Positions 44,255 to 52,393 of a DNA stretch of 64,000 nucleotides are shown piece after piece. Source of the DNA: Vibrio chagasii (lineage in GTDB: Bacteria; Pseudomonadota; Gammaproteobacteria; Enterobacterales; Vibrionaceae). Under the pieces are notes generated by a model that was given only the letters and a program-made list of their open reading frames with translations, was not told where the DNA came from and ran no database searches. The position numbers and the translations under genes were made by a program. The stretch covers positions 1,922,001 to 1,986,000 of the forward strand of contig CP090851.1 of assembly GCA_041879415.1 (NCBI GenBank), in the 5' to 3' direction. The first letter of the stretch is position 1. Each line of letters begins with the position of its first letter.

Positions 44255-45016
44255 ATGAAATTGATATTGAACGCCGATGATTTCGGTCTCACAGAAAGCG
44301 TAAACCTTGGCATTGTTGATTGTTTGAAAGCCGGCATGGTGAAATCAACTACCATTATGATGAACCAACCAGGTACACAACATGCCATCGAGCTTTACCA
44401 CCAAGACTTAGTTCCTGAAGTTGGATTACATTTTACGGTCACGGCAGGCAAACCCATTAGTTCACCAGAGCTCATCCCCAGCCTTGTCGATAATCAGGGT
44501 TATTTTTTAGATAAAACTACCCTGCTCAACAAAGCAGATGTTGTTGAAGAAGAAGTGGTACTTGAGCTCAATGCGCAATACCAAGCTGCGCTTGATGCTG
44601 GTTTAAAGATCAACCATATCGACAGTCATCACTTCGGCGGCGTCTTCCAGCCTCTTAAAGCTGCATTTACTCGAACCGCCAATGATATCGGCCTGCCCGT
44701 GAGACGAATCGACAACATTGTGAGCGGGCAAGATTCACTTTTAGTGCCAACGTCAGATGCGTTCGATATGCGATTTTTTGATGACGGGGTTTCACTAACC
44801 GGCTTGCAAGATTTGCTGTTAAGCCACCAAGCCATGATGCCTAACGGCACAGTCGAATTAATGTGCCATCCCGCGCTTTTTGCCAGTGACGAACTGAGGT
44901 CATTGTCTAGCTACCTCACTAAGCGAGTGGAAGAACACGCCTTATTGACGAATCCGGCCTTACAACAATGGCTCTCTGACAATGGAATTGAATGCATTGG
45001 ATTCGATCAGCTTTAG
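44255..45016 (+). CDS. chbG: ChbG/YdjC-type carbohydrate deacetylase
   Basis: A 253-residue deacetylase of the YdjC family. ATG 44255 follows ATGAGGCCAACC. The metal-binding and catalytic motifs are LNADDFGLT (catalytic Asp, metal Asp), VGLHFTVTAG and HIDSHHFGG. ChbG removes an acetyl group from chitooligosaccharides (or phospho-forms) so the 6-phospho-glucosidase can act. It sits behind the GH4 gene on the same strand. The PTS transporter expected with this pair is absent from the window, so uptake genes lie elsewhere. Confidence 0.9.
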   Translation: MKLILNADDFGLTESVNLGIVDCLKAGMVKSTTIMMNQPGTQHAIELYHQDLVPEVGLHFTVTAGKPISSPELIPSLVDNQGYFLDKTTLLNKADVVEEEVVLELNAQYQAALDAGLKINHIDSHHFGGVFQPLKAAFTRTANDIGLPVRRIDNIVSGQDSLLVPTSDAFDMRFFDDGVSLTGLQDLLLSHQAMMPNGTVELMCHPALFASDELRSLSSYLTKRVEEHALLTNPALQQWLSDNGIECIGFDQL

Positions 45017-45034
45017 CTAAATCCTCAAACCAAT

Positions 45035-45475
45035 CTAGTCAACAATACGCTGAGCACCCTGCCCTTGGTCATGCAGAATATCTTCTGGATTTAATAGATG
45101 GCACTTCTGCATGCTCAGACAGCCGCAGCCAATACAGCCTGTAAGGTTTTCTTGTAATGAACGGATCTGTGCCATCTTACTGTCGAGTTGCCCTTGCCAT
45201 TTCTTTGCCACTCGCTCCCAATCGCGCTTAGTTGCGGTGTGGTTCATCGGCAAGCTAGACAGCTCTTCGGTAATCTCTTCTAGCGTGAAACCTATTGACT
45301 GAGCAACTTGAATAAGGGCAATTCGCCTTAACATCGCTGATTGATAACGGCGTTGATTGCCATTGGTTCGGATAGAGGCAATCAATCCTTTGGTTTCATA
45401 AAAACGCAGAGCCGAAGGGGCAACACCACTACGTTCCGAGAGTTGACCAATCGTTAAATACACGATGTTTTTCAT
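45035..45475 (-). CDS. soxR: SoxR redox-sensing MerR-family regulator
   Basis: A 146-residue [2Fe-2S] regulator. The start at 45475 is preceded by AAGGGAAG. The MerR HTH and dimer helix fill residues about 6-110 (LTIGQLSERSGVAPSALRFYETKGL). The cluster ligands Cys114, Cys117, Cys119 and Cys125 (CIGCGCLSMQKC) exactly follow the SoxR C-x2-C-x-C-x5-C pattern. It senses redox-cycling compounds. There is no soxS nearby, as is common outside enterics, so it acts on scattered promoters. Confidence 0.95.
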   Translation of the reverse strand: MKNIVYLTIGQLSERSGVAPSALRFYETKGLIASIRTNGNQRRYQSAMLRRIALIQVAQSIGFTLEEITEELSSLPMNHTATKRDWERVAKKWQGQLDSKMAQIRSLQENLTGCIGCGCLSMQKCHLLNPEDILHDQGQGAQRIVD

Positions 45476-45613
45476 GTTGTTACTTCCCTTTTCGAATTTC
45501 CAATACGTGCTAGCCAGTATATACAAAAATAGAGTTCACTTTAACTTTAGGTATAAGTCTGGGTTTTGCTAAAAACTCACGAGACTTTGAAGCCTCATAT
45601 TAGCGGTGACTAA

Positions 45614-46573
45614 TTATGACTTTGCGCTTTGATTACCATACATCTCATCAAAGCCCGCAATACCTTGCTCCCAAACAGGCTGTTCTTCACCAACTATCGA
45701 TTTCAACGTATCAATGAACAACTTAGTTTTTATTGGTGCGTCTCGATGAGGGTAAACCGCATAGAAGGTGCCAAAATCATCCAGTGCCAAATGCGTCATA
45801 ATTGGCACTAACTCACCCTTTGATATTTCATCACTGATCATCTGTGCCGTGACCACCGCTAGAGTATTGCCTGTTAACGCACTCTTCGGAATCATCTCCA
45901 CATCATTCACCTTATAGGTCGCGTTAAGCTGAAAATGCTGTGTATTGCCCTTTCCATCTCGGTAAGAGAATTTGTCTATCACTAATCCCGGTGCGGCATA
46001 AATGGTGGCAGGCAGTGACTCTAGTTTTTCGATAGTGTCAATTGCCCCGTGCCTCTCGATGAATTGAGGTGACGCGACAATCAAGAGTCTGCTTCTCGCT
46101 ATCTTGCGACTGATTAAGCTAGAGTTTTTAGGTTTGCCAATACGAAAGCCAATATCGAAACCTTCTTTGACCATATCAACAATGCGATCTTCGAGTCTCA
46201 GTTCGAAATCGACATCCGGATACTGTTGCTGAAACACTGATATTGCTTGCTGAACATACTGTCTGCCAAACATGGTAGAGCTCGTGATCCTTAATAGACC
46301 TCTAGGTTCGGAGTGGTAGTTCTGTGCCAAGCGTTGTGTGTCATTAAGCAAAGCACGCAATTGATGGGCTTGGTTGACCATCTCGTTACCTGCTGCTGTG
46401 AGCGACAAAGAGCGAGTAGTTCTGTTCAACAGTCGAACATCAAGCTCTTCTTCAAGACGACTGATCTGTTTAGAGATGACAGAACGGTCAACGTTCCTCT
46501 GCTCCGCAACTTTGACGAACGAACCTAGTTCAACCACTTCCAACAGCAATAATAAACGACTTGATGTATCCAT
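45614..46573 (-). CDS. LysR-family regulator
   Basis: A 319-residue LysR protein of the CrgA/YafC-like group (HTH RNVDRSVISKQISRLEEELDVRLLNRTTRSLSL; effector domain from about residue 90, GLLRITSSTMFGRQYVQQAISVF). It diverges from the crotonase-family gene 130 bp away, the usual target arrangement. Effector unknown. Confidence 0.92.
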   Translation of the reverse strand: MDTSSRLLLLLEVVELGSFVKVAEQRNVDRSVISKQISRLEEELDVRLLNRTTRSLSLTAAGNEMVNQAHQLRALLNDTQRLAQNYHSEPRGLLRITSSTMFGRQYVQQAISVFQQQYPDVDFELRLEDRIVDMVKEGFDIGFRIGKPKNSSLISRKIARSRLLIVASPQFIERHGAIDTIEKLESLPATIYAAPGLVIDKFSYRDGKGNTQHFQLNATYKVNDVEMIPKSALTGNTLAVVTAQMISDEISKGELVPIMTHLALDDFGTFYAVYPHRDAPIKTKLFIDTLKSIVGEEQPVWEQGIAGFDEMYGNQSAKS

Positions 46574-46703
46574 AACGACCTTTGTTGCATTTAAAGCACC
46601 AATTAAGTGCCAATATGGCTATTTTTCTCATCTTATTACAAATCTATAGTAGCTGCACATAACGGAGACAACATCCAGCTCCACATTATCAGAGGAAACC
46701 AAA

Positions 46704-47516
46704 ATGGCACTACTATCTATTACCAATCAAAATGGCATTGCTACCGTATCAATCAACAATCCACCAGTGAATGTATTAACTTTCGATTTAATTAATGAAA
46801 TCAATGAGTTTGTTCTTTCGCTAAAAGATGACCGCGATACTAAAGTGGTGGTATTCAAATCACTGCATGCTGAGTTCTTCCTTGCTCATTTAGATCTTAA
46901 CGTGATCAATGGCACCCAAGGTGGGCAAGCTGGCTCAATCGAATTCAACCACATGATTGAAAACATCAAAGCGATGAAACAAGTCTCTGTCGCTGTTGTG
47001 GATGGTGTTGCTCGTGGGGGCGGCAATGAGTTTGTGATGGCGTGTGACCTTGCTTATGGCACTGAAAACTCAGCGTTCGCGCAACCAGAAATTCATGTGA
47101 ACATCCCAACAGGTGGTCAAGGTGCCGTGCAGTTTGCAAGACGCATGGGTAAAAACAAAGCCCTACAAGCACTGTTGCTAGGCAACGATTTTACAGCGCA
47201 ACAAGCTGAAAGCCGTAACATCATTACTCAGTTCGTGCCGAAAGCAGAGCTTGAAGATTTCTTAGCGGCAACGCTAGGTGTGATCAGCCAATTAGAAGTG
47301 CGTGATATCGTGATGTACAAAGATATCATCGCAACCTCAATCAAAGATGAGCAAGCAGGCGCAGAGCTAGAATTACGTTACTTCTTAGAGCGTGCAAAAG
47401 AGCAAAAAACAGCAGCCATCATTGCGGCATTCCTAAAGCACGGTGGTCAAACTGAGCGCGAAGCGAAAGACATTCAAGGTATTTTCGTTGATACAGCAGC
47501 TGAATTATCAAACTGA
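46704..47516 (+). CDS. Enoyl-CoA hydratase/isomerase-family protein
   Basis: A 270-residue crotonase-fold protein. The oxyanion region is SVAVVDGVARGGGNEFVMACDL and the second catalytic position FAQPEIHVNIPTGG keeps its Glu (in QPEI). The first canonical Glu in GGCEL-type motifs corresponds to NEF here, so both acid positions look plausible. The C-terminal extension is longer than in a basic hydratase. The CoA substrate is unknown. ATG 46704 follows AGAGGAAACCAAA. Likely regulated by the divergent LysR gene. Confidence 0.88.
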   Translation: MALLSITNQNGIATVSINNPPVNVLTFDLINEINEFVLSLKDDRDTKVVVFKSLHAEFFLAHLDLNVINGTQGGQAGSIEFNHMIENIKAMKQVSVAVVDGVARGGGNEFVMACDLAYGTENSAFAQPEIHVNIPTGGQGAVQFARRMGKNKALQALLLGNDFTAQQAESRNIITQFVPKAELEDFLAATLGVISQLEVRDIVMYKDIIATSIKDEQAGAELELRYFLERAKEQKTAAIIAAFLKHGGQTEREAKDIQGIFVDTAAELSN

Positions 47517-47526
47517 TACAGCGCCT

Positions 47527-47560
47527 AAGGCAGCCATTACGTTATGGCTGCCTTGTACCT
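47527..47560 (+). terminator. Hairpin after the crotonase gene
   Basis: A perfect 11-bp stem (AAGGCAGCCAT with ATGGCTGCCTT, 6-nt loop). The T run is weak, so termination may be partial. It also lies past the end of the leftward flavin reductase gene. Confidence 0.7.
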
Positions 47561-47597
47561 TGGAAAGCTACTCACTCATAACGTTAACCAAAGCTAC

Positions 47598-48122
47598 TTA
47601 GCCAACCTTCTTCATGATCATCTTAAGATTCTCGATCATCTCTAAGTTAGTCACCTCGCCCGTTTCCATATCGAAGTTATCGTAGAAACTTGGCACTGAC
47701 ATCGAACCTTTCACGTCTGCATCAAAGTAAGGCGCTGAGTTCACAGCAGAAGACAGCACAGAGGTCGCGCCACCTGGACCCGGAGAGGTAGCAAGCATCA
47801 CCACTGGCTTGCCTTGGTACACTTTCATATCGATGCGTGATGCCCAATCGAACACGTTTTTAAAGGCCGCCGTGTATGAACCGTTATATTCTGCAAAGGA
47901 GATGACGACCGCGTCTGATTCTCCGATTTTGTCAAAGAAGCGTTGAGCGTGTTGATGAATGCCCGAGTCTTGCTCTCTTTTCTCGCTATAAATCGGCATC
48001 TCAAAATCATTGAGGTCGAGCACCTCAACTTGCGCGCCTTCGACTAAACCTGCGGTGTATGCTGCAAGCTGTTGGTTGATTGATGTTGTACTGTTGGTTG
48101 CGCCAATCGCTAATACTTTCAT
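47598..48122 (-). CDS. NADPH-dependent FMN reductase
   Basis: A 174-residue flavodoxin-fold reductase. The phosphate loop IGATNSTTSINQQLAAY and the FMN-contact segment EYNGSYTAAFKNVFDWAS with LATSPGPGGATSVLSSAV match the NADPH-dependent FMN reductase family (ChrR/AzoR-like quinone reductases). ATG 48122 follows GAGGATAAATA. It follows the N-acetyltransferase gene by 19 bp, making an operon that handles aromatic amines and quinones. Confidence 0.92.
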   Translation of the reverse strand: MKVLAIGATNSTTSINQQLAAYTAGLVEGAQVEVLDLNDFEMPIYSEKREQDSGIHQHAQRFFDKIGESDAVVISFAEYNGSYTAAFKNVFDWASRIDMKVYQGKPVVMLATSPGPGGATSVLSSAVNSAPYFDADVKGSMSVPSFYDNFDMETGEVTNLEMIENLKMIMKKVG

Positions 48123-48141
48123 TATTTATCCTCAAATTTGG

Positions 48142-48933
48142 TTAGAAACATTTCTTTATAAGTGAAAAAGGTACGTTGAGTGTGAGTCCAAAATAGGTTT
48201 GCAAAGCAGCAAAGTAAGACGCCTCATCCTCTAATGACCACTCTTCGGTAATGCCGTTTTTGGTCACCTTAATGGTTTGATTCAGTAGCGTGACAATCCC
48301 CTCTTCAATAGGTAGCGCTGCAATACAGTTCGATGTGAAAATCGATTTCGGGCTGTTGGACGTAAAGAAGTTGCTCGACTCTAAATCGTTGGCACACACG
48401 TGAGTCATGTCTAGGCTGTATACTTTCATCCACTCCCCGCTCTGCTTGATTTGCAGCAGTAAGCCGTAAAGTTCGTCTTCTATAAAACGGAAGGTTTGTA
48501 AGTCATTAGACTGTTCTACACCGGTTTCTAGCAACAATGGAGCACGTGGCGTGAAGGTGCCAAAGCCCGCATCCACCAGCCATTGCTTATCATCAATTGT
48601 CACCATGGTGACTCGATGACTGCGCCCTGTCGGGTCTCCAGCTAGGTGCACTCGGCCAAGTAAACTTCTCGTTTCAAAGCCCAAATGGGTGAGCACGTTC
48701 AACAGAAGTCCATTCAGCTCTTGGCAATAACCGCCCCGCTGATTAACCACTAACTTCTCGTACAGTGCGTCTGCTGTAAGCTGAATCGGTAGTCCATGAA
48801 TCACATCAAAGTTTTCAAAAGGGATACTTCTGTGTTGATGTTGATGAATCGCCTTTAAGCTCTCGATTGTGATGTCGCTTGGTTGAGATAAGCCGATCCT
48901 TGAAAGATATTCGCTGATTTGACTCTGTTCCAT
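48142..48933 (-). CDS. nat: Arylamine N-acetyltransferase
   Basis: Transfers acetyl from acetyl-CoA to arylamines and hydrazines. The 263-residue protein has the family's catalytic triad in order: Cys70 (RGGYCQELNGLL), His106 (GRSHRVTM) and Asp121 (LVDAGFG), matching the well-known NAT positions almost residue for residue. ATG 48933 follows CAGGGGTTAGGT. Operon with the flavin reductase (19-bp gap), consistent with detoxification of aromatic compounds. Confidence 0.95.
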   Translation of the reverse strand: MEQSQISEYLSRIGLSQPSDITIESLKAIHQHQHRSIPFENFDVIHGLPIQLTADALYEKLVVNQRGGYCQELNGLLLNVLTHLGFETRSLLGRVHLAGDPTGRSHRVTMVTIDDKQWLVDAGFGTFTPRAPLLLETGVEQSNDLQTFRFIEDELYGLLLQIKQSGEWMKVYSLDMTHVCANDLESSNFFTSNSPKSIFTSNCIAALPIEEGIVTLLNQTIKVTKNGITEEWSLEDEASYFAALQTYFGLTLNVPFSLIKKCF

Positions 48934-49196
48934 ACCTAACCCCTGATTCGTTTGTCACCTCATGATTGCCCTCTACTGAGCTTGCAGCTCTTAGAAAGTA
49001 ACAAGGTGATGGTTTGTTTTTTTAGATTGGGAAGGATGATAAAACCTCAAGTTAACTTGAGGTAAAGCGATATTTTCAAAAAACAGGAAATAATTTAAAA
49101 GTGCTTATAAAGCAATAGATTGAAATGGGTAAATGATTGAATGGAGAAGACAAGCACACTCACAAACCCAGTGAATGTGCTTTATCGACGTGCTGT
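48934..49196. other. Intergenic spacer
   Basis: A 263-bp region with the promoter for the leftward N-acetyltransferase and the 3' end of the leftward glutamate-synthase-type gene. No structured element is evident. Confidence 0.5.
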
Positions 49197-50759
49197 TTAC
49201 TTAAGTGGATTGAGTGGACCAACACCAGAATAGGCAACGCCCGATAGTTCTGCCATCTCACGATTCCACGTAGCCAAATCGTGAGGGTTGAATTGATTCA
49301 GATGATCATGTCCACAAGCTCGCGCCATCACTTGCATTAATTCTGTCGACGCCTCGAAGAAGTTTTTAAGCTGATTCGACGCTTTCTCGACATTTAAACG
49401 CTGGCGTAAGTCGGCCTTTTGAGTCGCAATACCCGCCGGGCAATTATTGGTGTTACACATTCTCGCCGCCACACACCCTATCGACTGCATGGCACTGTTT
49501 GAGATAGCAACACCATCTGCGCCAAGCGCCATCGCTTTCACAAAGTCCATCGGCACACGTAAACCACCCGTGATGATCAATGTAACTCGATCACTGACGC
49601 CTTGTTTGTCAAGGTAGGCTCTAGCGCGAGCCAAAGCTGGAATAGTAGGCACACTGATATGGTCTCGGAACATTTCTGGCGCAGCCCCGGTACCGCCGCC
49701 TCGACCGTCTAAAATGATGTAATCGGCACTGGCATCCAATGCAAACTGAATATCTTCTTCGATATGGTTGGCACTTAGCTTGAAGCCAATTGGTATACCG
49801 CCTGTCACTTCACGCACGCGATCAGCGAATTTTTTAAAGTCCGCTGCGGTTTTTAGGTCTTTAAAAGTAGGTGGAGAAATCGCCGCAGTGCCCGCTTCAA
49901 TACCACGTACTTCCGCGATCTTACCGATATTCTTCACGCCAGGCAGATGCCCGCCCGTTCCGGTTTTTGCACCTTGCCCACCTTTAAAATGGAAGGCTTG
50001 AACGTTTTTAAGCTTAGCTTCATCGTAACCAAACTGAGCACTGGCTAGCTCATAAAAGTAACGAGAATTGGCTGCCTGTTCCTCGGGTAACATGCCGCCT
50101 TCCCCTGAGCATATCCCGGTTCCTGCAAGTTCAGCCCCCGTCGCCAAAGACACTTTCGCCTCCTCAGATAGCGACCCGAAGCTCATGTCTGACACAAATA
50201 GAGGAATATTGAGCTTCAATGGTTTTCTGGCGTTAGGGCCAATAATCAGTTCCGTTCCTACTGGCACGTTTTCCAATAAAGGCTTGGTGGCCATTTGCGC
50301 GACCATCACTTGAATGTCATCCCAGTGAGGCAAGAGGTGCCTAGGTACACCCATAGAAGTCATAGGCCCATGATGTCCTACTTTGGATAAACCATCACGC
50401 GCTAACTGATGAATAAACTCCACGGTAGGTTCTTCTTTGGTTGCGGTTGCCGCAGGAGATAAGTCAGGGGCTGCCGCTTGAATGTGAACTTCAGGGCCTT
50501 CCTGCCCAACTTGCTCCGCAGTGAACTGTTTATGAGTGCCATCGCAAAAAGGAAGGTTGTTAGAATACTTACAGCGACACAGGTAGGCATCACCGTCCTC
50601 TTCGGCAATAAAGCTTTTCGGTTTGAAGCCCGTACCGGCATGAGAACCGTCACAAAACGGTTGGCTTTTCGATTTCCCACAGGTACAGAAGTAATACTCC
50701 TCTCCCTTCGTCAGCTCTACTTTGACGGGTTTGTTATCCGCAATTACTGGACTCTTCAT
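49197..50759 (-). CDS. CDGSH iron-sulfur domains fused to a GltB-type FMN synthase domain
   Basis: A 520-residue fusion. Residues about 20-80 contain two CDGSH motifs: Cys25/Cys27/Cys36/His40 (FCTCGKS ... PFCDGSH) and Cys61/Cys63/Cys72/His76 (LCRCKY ... FCDGTH), each a 3Cys-1His [2Fe-2S] site. Residues about 115-520 are the FMN-binding glutamate-synthase TIM-barrel (VSDMSFGSLSEEAKVSLA, FHFKGGQGAKTGTGGHLPG, LDGRGGGTGAAPEMFRD, CNTNNCPAGIATQ). It lacks the amidotransferase and small flavin-domain subunits, so it is not a complete glutamate synthase. The paired domains could pass electrons to FMN. Substrate unknown. ATG 50759 follows GGTGAGCGAACT. Confidence 0.9.
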   Translation of the reverse strand: MKSPVIADNKPVKVELTKGEEYYFCTCGKSKSQPFCDGSHAGTGFKPKSFIAEEDGDAYLCRCKYSNNLPFCDGTHKQFTAEQVGQEGPEVHIQAAAPDLSPAATATKEEPTVEFIHQLARDGLSKVGHHGPMTSMGVPRHLLPHWDDIQVMVAQMATKPLLENVPVGTELIIGPNARKPLKLNIPLFVSDMSFGSLSEEAKVSLATGAELAGTGICSGEGGMLPEEQAANSRYFYELASAQFGYDEAKLKNVQAFHFKGGQGAKTGTGGHLPGVKNIGKIAEVRGIEAGTAAISPPTFKDLKTAADFKKFADRVREVTGGIPIGFKLSANHIEEDIQFALDASADYIILDGRGGGTGAAPEMFRDHISVPTIPALARARAYLDKQGVSDRVTLIITGGLRVPMDFVKAMALGADGVAISNSAMQSIGCVAARMCNTNNCPAGIATQKADLRQRLNVEKASNQLKNFFEASTELMQVMARACGHDHLNQFNPHDLATWNREMAELSGVAYSGVGPLNPLK

Positions 50760-50900
50760 AGTTCGCTCACCTTTTCTTTCTTATGATTTGATGACTGAAG
50801 CGATGACTTGCTCACAAGAGTAAAGTAAAGGTGAGATACGCGGCTAATTCAATAAATGGCCTAATAGGTAGAGTTAGTGAACCAACTCAATAGAAAGAAA

Positions 50901-50926
50901 AATGGCCGCCCAGTAGGCAGCCATTA
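50901..50926 (-). terminator. Terminator of the DUF1439 lipoprotein gene
   Basis: An 11-bp imperfect stem (AATGGCCGCC opposite GGCAGCCATT, loop CAGTA) with TTTTTCTTTC on the minus strand, about 40 bp past the stop at 50963. Confidence 0.75.
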
Positions 50927-50962
50927 TGTGCGATAGCTTAGTAGAAACTTATGTATGTTGGA

Positions 50963-51520
50963 TTAATCAAACAGCTCAATGACCAGTTTATTATCTCGGA
51001 TTACCAAATTCGGTTCTGATGACTTGATCAACGACTCTTGAACCTTGTTGCTATCCAGTTTGTATACTGGAGATTGAGACAAAGCAAAACCGATCATCGA
51101 TACCGCAGGCTTAAGCAGCTTTTCAATCTCAGGAGATAGCTGTTGCTCCTTCTCTTCAAATCGCTCTAGACGCAACGACTTTAGGTACACTTCACCGCTT
51201 TCCTTGTCATATTCAGGAATCGCGCTGAATTCTAAATCTAGGTCCAACCCCATATTCGGCATATTGAAGACTTGAACTTTTGCATTGGTGTTCGCTAACA
51301 CTGACACTCGCTGTTCATCTGCTCGACCAATTTTCACTTGTAGATCATCGACTGCGACTTGCGCATACATCACGCTTTGTACGCCTACCTCTTGTTCAAG
51401 CATGACTGAATCAGCAAGATATTCTGTCATCTCTTGCTCGGTAATGCTGTAGCTGACACAACCACTCAAGATGAGCGCGATGCCGGCGATGATGAAGCGG
51501 TTAATGAGCTTGGTTGTCAT
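50963..51520 (-). CDS. DUF1439 lipoprotein
   Basis: A 185-residue lipoprotein with lipobox LSGC (Cys near 21) after a signal peptide starting at ATG 51520. The body is a DUF1439-like SMP/LBP beta-rich fold (VQSVMYAQVAVDDLQVKIGRADEQRVSVLANT, EVYLKSLRLERFEEKEQQ). Members, such as YceB, are outer-membrane-associated proteins of unclear function. An upstream in-frame Met at 51550 would break the signal sequence. Confidence 0.85.
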   Translation of the reverse strand: MTTKLINRFIIAGIALILSGCVSYSITEQEMTEYLADSVMLEQEVGVQSVMYAQVAVDDLQVKIGRADEQRVSVLANTNAKVQVFNMPNMGLDLDLEFSAIPEYDKESGEVYLKSLRLERFEEKEQQLSPEIEKLLKPAVSMIGFALSQSPVYKLDSNKVQESLIKSSEPNLVIRDNKLVIELFD

Positions 51521-51682
51521 GTAAATTCGACTCTTAATTTCTAATTGCATGGAACAGATGTTACCTCTAGATGATATCGTAAAACAGTCGTCACACTGAC
51601 AGTGTCGGATATGTGGGCAGAATGATCCACCTAATCAACATTCGCGTATAGTTTGAAAATGGCAAAAATAGTAAAGAAATCA

Positions 51683-52069
51683 ATGACTGAATTAACAATA
51701 TTTTATGACGGAACGTGTCCACTGTGTGCAAAAGAGATGGCTGCGCTCGCTAAGTACGATACTAAAAACAAGATTCAGACCATCGACATCTATAGTGAAG
51801 CGTTTGCAAGCTACCCTCAGATTGATGCGGATGCGGCTAACACAGTGCTGCATGCTCTTGATGAGAACGGAAAGCTAGTACTGGGGTTGGACGTGACCTA
51901 CCAAGCATGGAACCTAGTAGGAAAAGGTTGGCTTTATGCGCCATTACGTTGGGCCATATTTAAGCCGTTTGCAGACTGGTGCTACCTAAGGTTTGCTAAG
52001 AATCGATATAAGATTTCATTCTGGCTAACCGGAAAATCACGTTGCAATGGAAACAGCTGTACCAAATAG
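51683..52069 (+). CDS. DCC-family thiol-disulfide oxidoreductase
   Basis: A 128-residue protein of the DCC (DUF393) family. The motif FYDGTCPLCAKEM carries the conserved CxxC. ALDENGKLVLGLDVTYQAW and the hydrophobic C-terminus (YAPLRWAIFKPFADWCYLRFAKNR) follow the family. The start at 51683 is most consistent with family N-termini; ATG 51659 lies upstream without a better site. The redox partner is unknown. Followed convergently by a tiny membrane peptide gene. Confidence 0.88.
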   Translation: MTELTIFYDGTCPLCAKEMAALAKYDTKNKIQTIDIYSEAFASYPQIDADAANTVLHALDENGKLVLGLDVTYQAWNLVGKGWLYAPLRWAIFKPFADWCYLRFAKNRYKISFWLTGKSRCNGNSCTK

Positions 52070-52076
52070 TATTGAG

Positions 52077-52172
52077 TTAAGACATACCACTAGCAACTTT
52101 GTAATAAACGATACCAAACAGTGCAGCAAATACTAATACGGTAAGAGCGACTTTCAACCAAATAAACTTCAT
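52077..52172 (-). CDS. 31-residue single-span membrane peptide
   Basis: A tiny open frame starting at ATG 52172, with AAAAGGACAAAGC placing a strong ribosome site eight bases upstream, and ending at TAA 52077. The peptide is basic at the N-terminus (MKFIWLK), then has one membrane helix (VALTVLVFAALFGIVYYK) and a short tail (VASGMS). The clean site and typical small-membrane-protein layout make it more than a chance frame. Its gene converges with the DCC gene. It could modulate a membrane complex or form a small envelope peptide. Confidence 0.65.
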   Translation of the reverse strand: MKFIWLKVALTVLVFAALFGIVYYKVASGMS

Positions 52173-52393
52173 GCTTTGTCCTTTTCAATCGAGTTACTGA
52201 TTCAGGCGACAAGTTATCACAACAAGACACAAGGTAGTGAGACGATTGATAGAACTTTGTAGTCATACCAATCACAGTAAGTAGTTATTCTACAATCAAA
52301 AAATCTAACGAAGTTATCGAGTTTTTTAACAAGCTAAGGTGAACCGTTATTTACTACGATTGGTATCACACCTAATTCCCAGAGAGAACTTTT

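Noticed and set aside
49197..50759. Annotating as a full glutamate synthase large subunit
   Set aside because: The glutaminase domain and the small-subunit partner are missing, and two CDGSH domains are fused instead.
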